Positions 35,401 to 45,035 of a stretch of 64,000 bases of DNA are shown piece after piece (positions within the stretch are counted from its first letter, which is position 1; each line of letters begins with the position of its first letter). Position numbers and translations under genes: made by a program. Source of the stretch: Molanna angustata. Lineage: Eukaryota; Arthropoda; Insecta; Trichoptera; Molannidae. Location: assembly GCA_963576475.1 (NCBI GenBank), contig OY754969.1, positions 27,682,388 to 27,746,387 of the forward strand, written 5' to 3'. The notes beneath the pieces were generated by a model that saw only the letters and a list, made by a program, of their open reading frames with translations, had not been told where the DNA came from and did no database searches.

Positions 35401-38400
35401 TTTAAAAACTTTGCCCCGAAAAAAAGGAAATCTTAAAGTCTTTATATTTATAGTAAGTACCTATTGTTATACATATGAATTAATATCGTATATTTTTTTT
35501 GATTGAAAAATAAAAAATTGTACCTACCTACTTTATTATTTGTGAGAAATTACATATATCAAATTCAGACTAAGTACAAAAAATCTAACATAAATTTTTA
35601 GAATGAAACAATATCAGAAAATTGGATGAGACCACAATATTAGAAAACTAATTAAACTGCCTACAATGTTATATGAAAAGATAACAGGTGTGAATTCTAA
35701 GTATAATACAAAAGTACAAAACTACTAGAGAAACCAAAGGTAGACAAAATGACAATTTTTAAGATAGTCCCTTTAGTAATCTCGAAAGTAATCCCATCGG
35801 TAATCGACCTACGAAAAATTCAATGCGAGCTAAAAAGCAATTGATTTTTTTTTGTTTAAGACAACTGATTGTAAGACACGGGAAAGATACGAGATAATGT
35901 TTTGTTACAAACAGTAAAAAAAAATGCAAAAACTGAACATGTACCAAATTGATAGGTACATATGATTTCCCTGTCGAGCGACAATGGTATTTTATGACAT
36001 TTTTTAACATCTCAATAGAAACGTAGACGGAATAATTTAGGAAAATCAGGAACTCACTGCACCAACAGGGCTTACGACCTGTCATCGGCAGGTTTACGTG
36101 ATCATTTTATCACTTTACCATTTGTGCAAAAACATTGTCACCTCATGTATAAGGGACTGTTGCTTTCATTGTTTACAAACCAATTTCTCAATAGATGGCT
36201 TTACAAAAAGGTTTCTTCGTTAATACATAGATGGTGATGGTGTTTTTTCGGCTTATTTTCAAACGAACAGATTTTCATAATTAAAATATATAGTACTTTC
36301 AAAAAATTGGATTAATAGAAACTCAATAGGAAGACATAATTTGTGAACGTTGCGCAAGTGCATAAAGTGATAACGAAAATCTTTTGATGACAGGTCGTAA
36401 GTCCATTGAGTTCCTCCTTAATTATTCTCCATTTAACATGTCCTTGAGATGTTAAATATTTGCCATAAAAATATCTGTACAGAACATAATCAGGTTTTTT
36501 GTTTCAATAAAGACACATAAGACATGAATAACTGTATAAAAAAATAATTTTGTCCTTTCGTATACAAAATCAATTGACATTTGATCAAATGAATAGATAT
36601 TAGATTTTTTTTAATCGTATGCATTTGTACTTGCATATTAAGGATACTGAATCCAATCAGACAATTGATCAAATACAAAAATTAAAGGTAAGTTTTTTTT
36701 TGCTTTTTATAAAATGTGATAGATAATAACGTCTGTATGAAAAAGATCTAATAACATACTTTGTTCATACATATGTGCCTACTCCATAGATATACGTGGA
36801 CTAATTATATACATATATGAATATAATGTTCATTAACGCAGTCTTCATTTTTTATAATGCTTTTTCATTCCACCATGATGAGCTAATTTACTATAATTTA
36901 CTCACGAGGCTTTAACACATACAAAAAAGCAATATAAATATTTCATCAAAGATTGTTTAATTAAAAACTAATGTTCGTGCGTGCAAAGTGAGTTGTTGTG
37001 TTTAAAAAATATTGTGACCAATCGAAACAAAAATATGGTTACTATTCAATGTTTATTTTCTGTCTGCTATTGACAAATATTAGATGGAAGATGATATAAA
37101 CCGAAAATGCACGAAGCATTGTTTCAGTAAATGCACTGTTTGTCTCATATCTGATTTCTTGGCATTATTGTCAGACATATTGTCAATATTTTTTCTCATT
37201 GATGTTTGCCCGTCCAATGGAACTGATTGTATCTTTCGACGAGTCAGAATATTTAGACTCCCAAAATTGAGAAACAATTGAAATTTGGTAGTCAACTGTT
37301 CTTAAAAATAAAACAAACTCCAACAAAGGTTTGAAAATATTTGATACTGGTGATCTTGTAAGTCGCAGTTCACAAGGTGAAAATTACCTTAGTAATAGCT
37401 CTTTATAATACGACACACGAAAAAGAAGAATTATGCATACATACAGTGATCATACATTCCATCAAAGAAAGTAGAGTGAACCATCTATCGTCAAATTCTA
37501 TCAAATGAAATTAATAATGCATCCACAGAGTAAGAAAATATACAGACCTGACATAAAAATCGTCTTTAGGCCAATTTTATGATTTTTTATGGATTGGTAC
37601 ATAAAGTGAGGTGGAACGGGTGAATCCCAAACACATTCAATGTTTAAATATAAATTGAATATAAATGACATATGGCAGTAAAAGTATTTGCTTTTCGATA
37701 TTTAAATCCAACATGTCCTTTTGATATAAGTGTTGAGTAGTTTCAATTTTCATTCCGAACCAATCCGAAAATATTCAAATACTGTATTATTTACCACCAG
37801 ATTATGGTGGCATAGGGCCGATATTACAGTCGGCCCTCAACTCATTGAGTTTGTTAAACTCAAGATTATTGTTATGGGGAGATTGAATCCATTTCCGTAT
37901 TACAGTGCAATATGACATGTCAGTTACTAAATCTTCAATTATAGACATATTTTACTTTTTCTGTGGTTATTATCTGTCAAATTTTAAATAACCTCAAATA
38001 ATACGAACTACAAAACGGGACGCTTCGACTTGAAATACTATTGTTTTATTATCCAACATGGTAAATTTTTTTTTTTACCAAAATTATGCTTTTAAATGCC
38101 CATGTTCGTTTCAATATGGCTGTCAGTTTGTTTTGTTGTGTGGCGCCACCGTCGATACAACTAACGCCTCTAGTGATAGAACACTGAAACTACACGCGTT
38201 GCCTAGCAACGAGTCGAGAAATGACAGTTGACTCACCGTTAAGTACTTAATCCGCCAGAAACGTTGAGTTAAATATTTGTCATTTTAGTTAGTGGAAGAT
38301 TAGGCCTAAACGGACACTGTAATACGCTATATTTTTGTAAAACTTGAGTTTAGCTCTTAAACTGAGACTGTAATACCGGCCCATAGTCACGCGGTGTGTA

Positions 38401-40569
38401 ACATGATATTTTGTTCAGTCTTTATGTCATGTCTATAGATTACTGGTCTGTGTATTGCGTCTCATTTATTCTTTTGATATTTACTTACATGATCTCTTTT
38501 ATTTTCCATATTTAAAAATATCACTGTGAAATTTTACTGCAAGGATATTTCAACATAAGCAATTTTCCAGATTCCATAAACGTTGATGTTAATTTCATCA
38601 TATTGAAACAATAAATCATATTTGATTTAAGAAATCGACATAATGTAAACAATGCAGTCTCGGGAATGCTGTCAGTGAGTATGTTTCCAAAATATGTCGT
38701 TTTTGAAATAATAATGTATATCATAAACAGTCTACTTGTGTAAATACGTGATGTCCCAGAACTGTGATCTTCTATGAGCTATTGAGCTAGTCTTCTAATA
38801 TTGCTGTTTTTCACAATGCATGACATTTTAGTTGAAAAAAGAATTTTCTGAAGAACTTTCTTTACAAAATATATAACAATTTGGATGCATATTAATGAAA
38901 AGTTCACTGATCTTTGATCTAATAAAGTTATATAACTATTTTATTATTGAATCAAATCGACAATTTGAATATTTAATACGTGTCTAAGTGTGAACGTTGA
39001 GAAAATTTAAAACTCTTCGATTGTTAAAGCAAACACAAATTGAAGTCAGTAAACGTCCGCCGAGGATCTACGTGATTAGTTTTTCAATTCATCTGCTGTT
39101 GTTAGTTAAAATGACAATTCCAACAGCACTGCATACCTTCGATAAATCTTTTATTAGATTTCACTTAGTACCCAGTATGGCACTGAAACTGTTCAAGTAG
39201 AGGAAATAAACCTCCAGCATCTTAAAATTACACATTGAAGCAAAAATATAATATGCATAGCCCAATCTAACAATTCCTAGTATTCTTAAATATACCCACT
39301 CTTGTTATTTTATTTAAATTTTATTATAAATCTCGTAAATAGACAACCATACAAGGTGGTGACGAATCGATCAATATGCTTTGCATTAATTACTTTATAC
39401 AGTACACATTTTGTTTGTTGCTAAAACAAATGCCAATGTAAAAATATATATTTTTTGCATTTTACTATTTCTAGACCAACAAGACAGACATAAAAGGCTC
39501 AAATCTTAATAATTAGATTTAAATCAACATTCGGACAGCGAAACTTCCTATACTTTGGAGTCAAATTATTCATTGAACTACCTATACAACACTTAGACAA
39601 AACAGTTACTTGAAAATATTCAAACGAGACATCAAAAATGAAACAAAAGGGCAGAGACCACCAGATATTCACATAACTACCAATCAAAGATACAAACTAA
39701 GAAGACATATACATTGCACCGTGAGTGTAAAACTGTAGTTGAAGGTTTGGGAGAAATCCAATCAAATCCAATCATGAAGTTGAAATTGAATCAAACTGTA
39801 GTTGAAGATATGGGAGTAAACCAATCATTATCAGACAGTAAGAGGAGGCTGCATCTGAAATCTTCGACTATGTCGAGTAGAAGCAACGACCAGTGAATGT
39901 TTTGGTACCTAACCCAAGAGTTTAAGCAAGTCCAATTTTCCAGGAAATATGACTCTTTATACTCCCGTATTTCCAAAGTAACGTATTTGTACGATGCGAT
40001 ATAATTATACTGTCTCAGAACAGATTTTTACCTAGTGAGGAATTAAGGACAAATGAATAATATCTGCTGTATATAAGAAAAATAATATTATTTAAATATA
40101 ATATTATATTACTAGATATAAGGAAAAAAAGTGTATTATTATAAAAACAAATAATCCAGAAATATGGTCAGACTCAATTTGATGCCAAATAGTTTGATCA
40201 TCTATAAGTAATGTAAGTGTGTCAAATAAGTAAGTGTATGTGTACAAATTGATCCTATAAGGAATCGTATTACTATTGAGTATGATCAATTGTATCAGTG
40301 TAATGAAATTCACATAGGTACTTAAATCGACAATAATCCAAAAATTACATACTGTGTGATGATCCCACGAATTCAAGAGCGTTTCCTAGGATTGGATAAC
40401 CTGCCGGTCCAGGCAGCCTCTCAGCAAGCTTAACGAGGTGTCTTCGTGACAGCTTCCAGTAGACATACCACAGCACCAGGGCTGGCACCAGCAGCATGTA
40501 GAACACGCTGGAAGCAGTCATGAAACTGGATGTCGCTTCCACGCCTGCGGTCGCAGCTGTGACACCCAT
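14318..40569 (-). CDS. CYP4G: cytochrome P450 of the CYP4G subfamily, eight coding exons, complete
   Basis: Coding exons in order: 40569-40353, 33549-33352, 32791-32609, 22487-22291, 17797-17483, 17216-16979, 15249-15067 and 14490-14318. All junctions are GT/AG in matching phase, giving 567 residues. The protein has an N-terminal membrane anchor (about residues 18-38), a Pro-rich hinge ([11 protein letters not shown]), the I helix [11 protein letters not shown] (370-380, with the CYP4 Glu that can bind heme covalently), ExxR at 428-431 (ETLR) and the heme loop [11 protein letters not shown] with Cys509. The CYP4G-specific charged insertion lies at about 276-330. CYP4G enzymes are ER-bound oxidative decarbonylases that turn fatty aldehydes into cuticular hydrocarbons in oenocytes; this role is taken from the family. 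No disabling change was seen. The subfamily member number cannot be assigned by eye. Confidence 0.95.
15067..15249 (-). CDS. CYP4G: CYP4G exon 7 (heme-binding loop)
   Basis: Acceptor TTTTTTACAG, donor GTAAGT. Encodes [38 protein letters not shown] and [12 protein letters not shown], including the thiolate ligand Cys509. Confidence 0.96.
15597..15715 (+). repeat. family F short inverted-end repeat
   Basis: Starts ggaactcaataagaaggcat, contains gtgaacgttgcgcaag and gatgacaggtcgtaag, and ends cgagttcc. Other copies: 36318-36416 (+), 36045-36125 (-), and a remnant near 44785-44845 (-). In the 36318 copy the ends actcaat and attgagt are mutually inverted. Confidence 0.55.
16628..16780 (-). repeat. 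SINE family B copy, head partly lost
   Basis: Inverted body landmarks cttctcgggcaactaacagg, cacgcacccaataacaagtt and ccagactgaaaaca in intron 6 of CYP4G. The B-box region is degraded (gccgataatcg). Confidence 0.7.
16979..17216 (-). CDS. CYP4G: CYP4G exon 6 (I and K helices)
   Basis: Acceptor GGAATTTCAG, donor GTATGT. Begins [19 protein letters not shown] (oxygen-activation Thr) and carries [19 protein letters not shown] with the ExxR pair. The short intron 5 contains a LINE fragment about 40 bases from this acceptor. Confidence 0.96.
17258..17400 (+). mobile_element. RTE-like LINE 3' fragment in CYP4G intron 5
   Basis: The plus strand holds the LINE tail aatagaagagcgagtattag, acgatgcatggaagtgaatg, ggcgttcggttctctctg and ggcatgatagtataatatg. 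It fills most of the 266-bp intron between exons 5 and 6, antisense to the gene. Confidence 0.7.
17483..17797 (-). CDS. CYP4G: CYP4G exon 5 with subfamily-specific insertion
   Basis: 105 codons, phase 0 at both ends. The start [12 protein letters not shown] leads into a Glu/Lys/Ala-rich stretch ([17 protein letters not shown]) and [19 protein letters not shown]. This charged loop between helices G and H marks CYP4G among CYP4 proteins. It ends TIMFE, whose Glu370 is the potential covalent heme ligand. Confidence 0.95.
17937..18502 (-). repeat. family D repeat, near full-length, inverted
   Basis: Matches 59219-59774 in reverse complement over its length (aaacccactcgtt-type end, ttagaccccatta, tagactaaagt, atgctgagattgtattc, cccaaggg). 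It lies in CYP4G intron 4. Confidence 0.7.
19182..19615 (-). mobile_element. RTE-like LINE 3' fragment
   Basis: A 130-codon minus frame (19570-19178) gives [20 protein letters not shown] and [14 protein letters not shown], the LINE C-terminus, with tail catgtatacatacc on the plus strand. It lies in CYP4G intron 4. Confidence 0.8.
20098..20256. mobile_element. small element with about 55-bp inverted ends
   Basis: Left end cctgccccactag and right end ctaggggggctgg are inverted, followed inward by tagctcaagaaaagaaac and its complement. The interior holds the palindrome cagtcacgtg-t-cacgtgactg. No coding frame. The duplication at the borders is unclear. Confidence 0.6.
21346..21670 (+). repeat. 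decayed relative of the 12.6-13.7 kb element
   Basis: Contains attccgacgatgtgccttgcacgaattg, a mutated form of the hammerhead-like motif (CTGACGA to CCGACGA, GAAA to GAAT). Downstream are ggataccaagtactttt and ccacaaactaaact, matching the sequence from the right arm into the frame at 13710. Confidence 0.55.
21800..22022. repeat. satellite-like tandem repeat, six units of about 34-46 bp
   Basis: Six repeats of catataacactatcatcatt plus ttgatttatattt, differing by point changes and by presence of the sub-unit gacttatttt. It lies about 270 bp from CYP4G exon 4. Confidence 0.85.
22291..22487 (-). CDS. CYP4G: CYP4G exon 4
   Basis: Acceptor CGTTTTCAG, donor GTATTC. Contains [38 protein letters not shown] and [11 protein letters not shown]. 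It lies 10.1 kb from exon 3 and 4.5 kb from exon 5. Confidence 0.95.
24504..24695 (-). repeat. SINE family C copy
   Basis: Inverted copy: cttgcgcaagtggcgaattc, ttcttccaaccaacctgtg, then the tRNA-like head with B box gggaatcgaacccaggacg and the A-box region gtaccacaacgg. Confidence 0.75.
25889..26072 (+). repeat. SINE family B copy
   Basis: A-box head cgccttcgtggctcaattgg, then the body gtctggatatgtgagacgat and tattgggtgcatgtcaaatt, ending gcccgagaag. The B box is deleted between ctgctgat and cacagttttt. Confidence 0.75.
27600..28060 (-). pseudogene. strongly decayed RTE-like LINE fragment
   Basis: The minus strand still shows [15 protein letters not shown] and LDALRWLG in the order found in the LINE C-terminus, with stops and frameshifts. 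The left end has agagagaaccgaatgcc as in the family tail. Confidence 0.6.
28125..28236. mobile_element. family E small inverted-repeat element
   Basis: Ends caaatatcttgaa and ttaaagatatttggcg. The interior ggtgtccttttgcttcgtgc is the inverted core of the 4805 copy. No coding frame. Confidence 0.5.
28726..28935 (+). repeat. SINE family C copy
   Basis: Plus-strand head accgtggcatagttggtaag with B-box remnant gtttgatccgcagcagagg, then gcttctctaggctggaaaca and cgcagggtacagggaagtg. Confidence 0.7.
29013..29776 (-). mobile_element. 5'-truncated LINE with (GAA)n tail, reverse transcriptase C-terminal part
   Basis: A 231-codon minus frame (29771-29076) runs [42 protein letters not shown] and [12 protein letters not shown]. 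This is the region following the YADD box in APE-type non-LTR retrotransposons. The plus strand starts with ttcttcttcttcttt, the inverted 3' tail. The family is distinct from the 48-51 kb LINE. Confidence 0.82.
30000..30440. mobile_element. possible small DNA transposon with gcg-rich ends
   Basis: Repeats of gagcg and ctgaacgc occur near both ends (tgagcggcgtttttatctga; gttaaatctgaacgccacag). A related end, gagcggcgtttttgtct, occurs at about 24413. No clear duplication was found. Confidence 0.3.
30600..30810 (+). pseudogene. LINE C-terminal fragment
   Basis: Plus-strand translation from 30665 gives [20 protein letters not shown] and KRCRDIWES, the GRPxxRWxD signature of LINE C-termini. Only about 200 bp is recognisable. 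Confidence 0.55.
32609..32791 (-). CDS. CYP4G: CYP4G exon 3 (helix C)
   Basis: Acceptor TTCTTTAG, donor GTAATA. Begins [19 protein letters not shown], the helix-C WxxxR motif that contacts a heme propionate, and ends [12 protein letters not shown]. Confidence 0.95.
33352..33549 (-). CDS. CYP4G: CYP4G exon 2
   Basis: Acceptor CTTTATTTCAG, donor GTACGT, phase 1 to 1. Contains [37 protein letters not shown] and [15 protein letters not shown], standard CYP4G beta-1 and B-helix blocks. Confidence 0.95.
34500..34772. mobile_element. palindromic element with hammerhead-like motifs in both arms
   Basis: Left arm about 34500-34632, right arm about 34638-34772, differing at a few bases, with a 5-7 base loop. 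Shared arm landmarks are tatattgacttaactattta, ttccactcaataaattaac and ttggaacgttttcggac. The right arm carries a plus-strand hammerhead-like core and the left arm its mirror. Confidence 0.75.
34653..34690 (+). ncRNA. hammerhead ribozyme-like motif
   Basis: CTGATGA (34656-34662), extra T, helix II ggac-gaaa-gtcc, GAAA, self-complementary helix III aacgtt, C at the cleavage position, then a short helix I (ttg with caa). Helix I is only 3-4 bp, weaker than in the 13.6 kb motif. Confidence 0.45.
34900..35410 (-). pseudogene. LINE RNase H domain remnant
   Basis: The minus strand encodes [20 protein letters not shown] (RNase H WIPxHxGIxGNExAD motif, His replaced by Tyr). After a frameshift it reads [20 protein letters not shown] and [18 protein letters not shown], the C-terminal zinc-knuckle region of I/Jockey-type LINEs. 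Broken by a frameshift and a stop. Confidence 0.75.
36045..36125 (-). repeat. family F repeat, inverted copy
   Basis: The plus strand reads aggaactcactgcaccaaca, gggcttacgacctgtcatcg and tttacgtgatcattttatca, the reverse of the 15597 copy. Confidence 0.5.
36318..36416 (+). repeat. family F repeat
   Basis: aactcaataggaagacataa, gtgaacgttgcgcaagtgca, gatgacaggtcgtaagtcc and attgagttcc; the outer ends are inverted. Confidence 0.55.
37815..38382. mobile_element. inverted-repeat element with gggccg/cggccc ends
   Basis: Left end gggccgatattacagtc and right end gactgtaataccggccc differ at one base when inverted. Further inward, gttaaactcaag and cttgagtttagctc continue the inversion. ATA flanks both ends (37812-37814 and 38383-38385), compatible with a 3-bp duplication. 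No transposase frame, so non-autonomous. Confidence 0.72.
39515..39640 (+). pseudogene. possible LINE C-terminal scrap
   Basis: The plus frames show [10 protein letters not shown], then [14 protein letters not shown], the spacing of the LWN-LP-FKxxLK tail seen in several LINE families. Broken by a stop; weak. Confidence 0.3.
40353..40569 (-). CDS. CYP4G: CYP4G exon 1 (start codon, membrane anchor)
   Basis: ATG at 40569 in context CAAGATGG. It encodes [15 protein letters not shown], a hydrophobic segment with [14 protein letters not shown] and the hinge [16 protein letters not shown]; donor GTATGT, phase 1. A good acceptor (ttcttttgtaacag) ends 18 bases before the ATG, so at least one non-coding exon probably lies upstream. 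Confidence 0.93.
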
Positions 40570-40590
40570 CTTGGAAGGATCTCGATACTG
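40570..40590 (-). promoter_or_regulatory. 5' UTR splice acceptor of CYP4G
   Basis: The minus strand reads a pyrimidine tract and CAG ending at 40588, leaving 18 untranslated bases before the ATG. The donor and transcription start lie upstream and cannot be placed. Confidence 0.6.
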
Positions 40591-40650
40591 TTACAAAAGA
40601 AACAAAAATACAAATAAAATATTGAAATTTTATGTGAAACTTTGTAAGAC

Positions 40651-40712
40651 GACCGCCTTTGCATAATGCTGATCCGTCCGGCTTCTGTGCCGGCGTCTTG
40701 GGTTCGATTCAT
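40651..40712 (+). repeat. SINE family C head fragment
   Basis: gacgaccgcctttgcataat, ccggcttctgtgccggcgtc and ttgggttcgattc resemble the tRNA-like head of family C. No body follows. It lies 60-120 bases upstream of the CYP4G coding exon, inside the presumed 5' intron. Confidence 0.5.
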
Positions 40713-40857
40713 TTATTTTAAATTATTTATTTGTTTTTTTTTTATTATTTATCACGCAATTATTGTTTCCTTGGCTAGGCTAGACTGATAACGTTGGTTC
40801 GTGCTTAAATATCATGTAAACAAGTAGAAATATAGTAGGTGTATAAATATTCGTTTT

Positions 40858-41035
40858 TTGTGGATCAGTTAGTTAGACATCTGACTTCTGAGTGAAAGGT
40901 ACCGGGTTCAATTCCTGATGAAGGCATAGTTTTTTTACTTGTGTTTTTATTTTGGACAAAAATCATAAGTATTCAGAAAGTGGCAAATTGTTGCTGGTGT
41001 ATGTTAAATTAATACATGACATAGTACCTACATAC
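40858..41035 (+). repeat. SINE family B copy, diverged
   Basis: Head tggatcagttagttagacat with B box gggttcaattcctgatg, then cagaaagtggcaaattgttg and gacatagtacctac in family B order. Confidence 0.6.
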
Positions 41036-41214
41036 TTCTTAGATACCCAAGAAACAATACAAGATACCTACATTAATTCGATTTAACCTATAGTTTGTTT
41101 TACGTCAGAACCTGAAATTATGTTAATATCATCAACAACACCAAAAAATAATGATAATATGATAAATAACTCATAGTAAAATATGCTTGCAATTTATTAA
41201 TTTGCTAGCATAGA

Positions 41215-41382
41215 TGGGTCGATGGCAGAGCGGTAAGCGCGCGGCTAGTAATCCAGTGATCGCGAGTTCGAATCCTGCCTCAACCGATTTCGTTTACCTA
41301 TAGCACAAGCATTTATTTGCTTATTTTAGGGAACGTATGAAGATGTATATGTACTTGTTTAACAAGGACATATTCATTTTAG
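41215..41382 (+). repeat. SINE family A copy
   Basis: gatggcagagcggtaagcgc, ggctagtaatcc, gcgagttcgaatcctgcctc and the body cctatagcacaagcattta match the 10251 copy. The anticodon loop differs (ctagtaa). Confidence 0.8.
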
Positions 41383-41403
41383 AAAAAAAATATTTAACAT
41401 TTA

Positions 41404-41580
41404 CTTACACCTTACTCAAGTTTTGAGTTTGTTGCCAAACGGCAATTTTATTCTACTAATCAATGTTTCTAGTCCAGAAAAGTATTTGTGTGGGAAATGT
41501 ATTTAAATAAATTTCTGCTCTGTTGGGACTCGAACTCAGGACGCTAGCACAGAAGCCGGACGGCTAACCACGGCGGCATT
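41404..41580 (-). repeat. SINE family C copy, diverged
   Basis: Inverted: ttgccaaacggcaattttat, ttctgctctgttgggactcg, aactcaggacgctagcac and aaccacggcggc. Confidence 0.65.
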
Positions 41581-41582
41581 TC

Positions 41583-44500
41583 AAGTCATAACTTTTTCGT
41601 TGGGCGTCTACTTTTAAATAAGAACGGAGAAAAACAATACATTTAACGATATTATACCAGGGTTTTTCTTACTATGCATGTAATTATTTTTAAATCGAGA
41701 TAATCCTTGCAAATAGATATGTTTCCAATGGAAATATTCACGGCTTATAAAACAACCAATCATATTATTATAAGAGTGAATCATGTCTACATATAATAAT
41801 GATCTATCAAGGTAAACATTACCGGTCTGATATCAATTAAATATAACAAGTGTACAAAGTGACAAATAGTACACCTTTACCTGTAATTGTATATCTACTA
41901 TATGCATGTGTTAACTAATTGATCGGTTTGAAGGTGAATGGATTTATATTTTTATTATATTTTTTATAACTTTACCACATTTATTGATAAATCTGCTCAA
42001 TAAATAGTTTTAAAAAACAGTAAACTTTAAAACAATGTACCGCCATGTTAATTTTTCTATATTATTTGATAATATCGAATGATTAGTGCGCCAAATTTAC
42101 AATAAGAAGTATCCAGAATAAAATCGAGTCTAGACAAATTATTATTTTTTTTATTAAGTATACATAATATAAACAGACACATAGTACAATAATTTAAATT
42201 ATTATTTTTTTTTTCAATTGGCAATGTCCCAATAAAGTTTAAAAACTTGTGCTTGGAACAGGATTATAACCTGGTAAATGTGCTAAAAAAGTTCTTATTA
42301 AAAGTATAACAAATATTATAATCGGTTACTTGTAGACTTTTCAATGAAATCTAAAATTTGATTGAAAACGAAAATAAAGCGGAACTGTCTAATAGAACTG
42401 TTGTGATTTTTTTACATATAAAAATATAAACAAATTAACTATTACATAATTTGCTAAGAGTTTATCAAAAATCTGATTACCCGCTGAAAAGTTAAACAAA
42501 ATGTAAGAAATACATATATTTACAACAGCGCACATGGGATGGTCTTGTTATCATAAAACTTATTGTCTCGTGACAATATTTATAATGGAAAAGTTTTCGT
42601 ATTAAACCAATACAGAAAATGAAATAATTCAATGAAACTGCAGAAAATGCAGAAAAGGTCAAATGGGGAACAGGGAAATCAAATAATCACCTACACAGTT
42701 TACGACCTATTAGTTTTATTAGTCACTGTATATGCTCGTGTAACATTCACATACCATTCATTTAGTCTATATACTTAACAATTTATTACAATAAAATTAA
42801 CACGTGAAGGTACCTTATGATGAATAATTGAGTTAAGAAAAAAGAAATAAGACGAATGTCAAGTAATAATTATAAACAAAAAAAAAACACGTTGAATCCC
42901 TAAACTTCTACTTACTGTTAATTGCTACTGTCATAAAGAAAATATTCAAAACCAGAATATATTAACAGCATATGAAGAGGGCAGTGATAGTAAGTGATGG
43001 TTTTTTGTGAATGGTTGATGTTTGATTCTCTAAGCCTACCCCGCCAGGGAAACGGAACGAGTGAAAATATATTTCTAAGTATAATTACAAAAGTGTGAAT
43101 TAAACTTTTTTTTTACATTTTTTTAATATAAACCTATATCAAAATTTTATTTGATTACAAATGCATAAACAGCAGCTTAAAAAATATGCATAGAAAAACC
43201 GTCTTGAAAATAATCGAAAGCTTACTAAAAAAATTCAATTCCAAACGTATTTTTGTTATTTTTTTAATAAAACAGAATTATTATAATAAAATTACTTACA
43301 ATTGTTTACTGTAGTAGGTATAATGATTTAATAATAAGTGTATCGATTTAATATCATTGATGAAAAATTAATTTTCAAAAGAAAATTGCCTGTGATATAT
43401 TCATACACGACGATGAACCATGGGGTCAGAGATTAATCGGTTAAGCGAAATAAAAAAAATACGACAACGAGAATTTTTCTTTATTGTATGCAAATTAAAA
43501 ACTCGATAATCTAATTATTAATTCAATAACAAAATTGAGAATTAATTATTTTTCGTCAATTCCCTCCAATATTGATTATTATTTTTTTTTACTACGCAAT
43601 ACACGAATCATTTTATTCATGACGTTCAATGTTCATTAGGTTCGAGTTATCATTGACTTCTATGAAAATATGTATTTACATAACACTGTTAACATGGCGA
43701 TTAAAAAAGTTATATAATTAAGCAAACTAATTTTGCTTGTTGTCAATTGTTGGGGTAGTAATTTTTAGTTGGGTTACCGAGTGTAGAAACAAAATATCTT
43801 CAAAATTGCAAATAAACAAATAAACAGGTAATACGCGGAAAAATATATAGATATTGAGGTAAATAACAATGTAGTTTGTATTCTTATTACCATATGACAA
43901 TTTCCACAAATAAATATACCTATAATATTTTTTTTAATAAATAAATCAAAAATTTAAAAACTTAATAGTTCTTAAATTTCAGTGCGAATGTATTTTTAGG
44001 TAGTACTAAAAAAATAATAAAACAGAAACAAACTCGGTATTATGTCGGTAGCCGTAATAGAATTTATTATTAATTCATATATTTTCATGCATTCAGTTTC
44101 ATTCTTTAAATATACATGTTTTTTTCTTTTATATTTACTTATTTATTATTAACAATACAATGAGGAAGTTACAAATACAATTACATACTAGAGCTAGAAG
44201 TTTAGTGCGTGTGTACATGTGTGTGTGTATGTGTATTATTTATTGATAAGTATTGTAATTGATAGGATACGATGAACACCTCACTAGGAAGTCCTGTGCC
44301 GGGGTGTACATTTGAGCAGTGTGACATAGATAGTACATTATGTATAGAGTTCTTGAATTAAATTATACATTAAATAATTATTAAGAAAAAAATGAAGTTT
44401 AATTATATTTGATTGGGTGTAATTATGTTATTGAATAGATCTGATATATATGTTATATACATTTATTTTTAACAGCTTTTACATAAAGTCATTTATTATT

Positions 44501-44916
44501 TACAAAAAAATCTTATTTTACATATAATTTCCATGGAACCATTTGAGAAAACATAAAGAGTGTTTCGATATAATATTTTAGTTATCCCTTAAAAAATAAC
44601 ATTTTTCTCAAAACCAGTAAATAATATTTAGTGCAAAAAGTGGTAGAAAATTATACACAAATTAAAATAAACAATTAAATTATAAAAAAATGATAAAGCA
44701 AAAATTATCATATTAAGTTACTCCGGAAAGACAAAATCATAATATTATGAAATCAGGTACTTAAAGAGCAAAATGACCAGTCATGGACTAGTTCACGTAA
44801 TCACTTAATGGACTTGTGCAACGTTCGTCAATTATGTTTTTCATTGTTTTTCGTCATCAAACCAAATTTGGTATTTCTACGTAAATGAAAATAAATATAA
44901 AAATTAATTCAATAAT
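41583..44916. other. intergenic AT-rich stretch
   Basis: Upstream of CYP4G. No coding exon, RNA gene or recognisable element was seen; poly(A)/(T) runs and short GT tracts (44219-44235) only. Confidence 0.5.
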
Positions 44917-45035
44917 GAATTGCCTGAAAATTTCATTTTTCAGGCAATTCTTGCTCTTCTGGGCTGAAATTACTGCTTTTTTGGACGAAATTGCCACTTG
45001 CACAGGGTGCAAGGAACGGTTTATTATTATTAAAA
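44917..45035 (+). repeat. SINE family C partial copy beginning with a hairpin
   Basis: gaattgcctgaaaa and ttttcaggcaattc (44917-44930, 44937-44950) form a 14-bp stem. Then come cttctgggctgaaat and gccacttgcacagggtgcaa, the family C tail. Confidence 0.5.

Larger units (their letters stand above)
33550..40352. other. CYP4G intron 1, 6.8 kb
   Basis: Non-coding. Holds the hammerhead-like palindrome (34500), a LINE RNase H remnant (34900), two family F repeats (36045, 36318), an inverted-repeat element (37815) and a possible LINE scrap (39520). The remainder is AT-rich and unremarkable. Confidence 0.7.
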
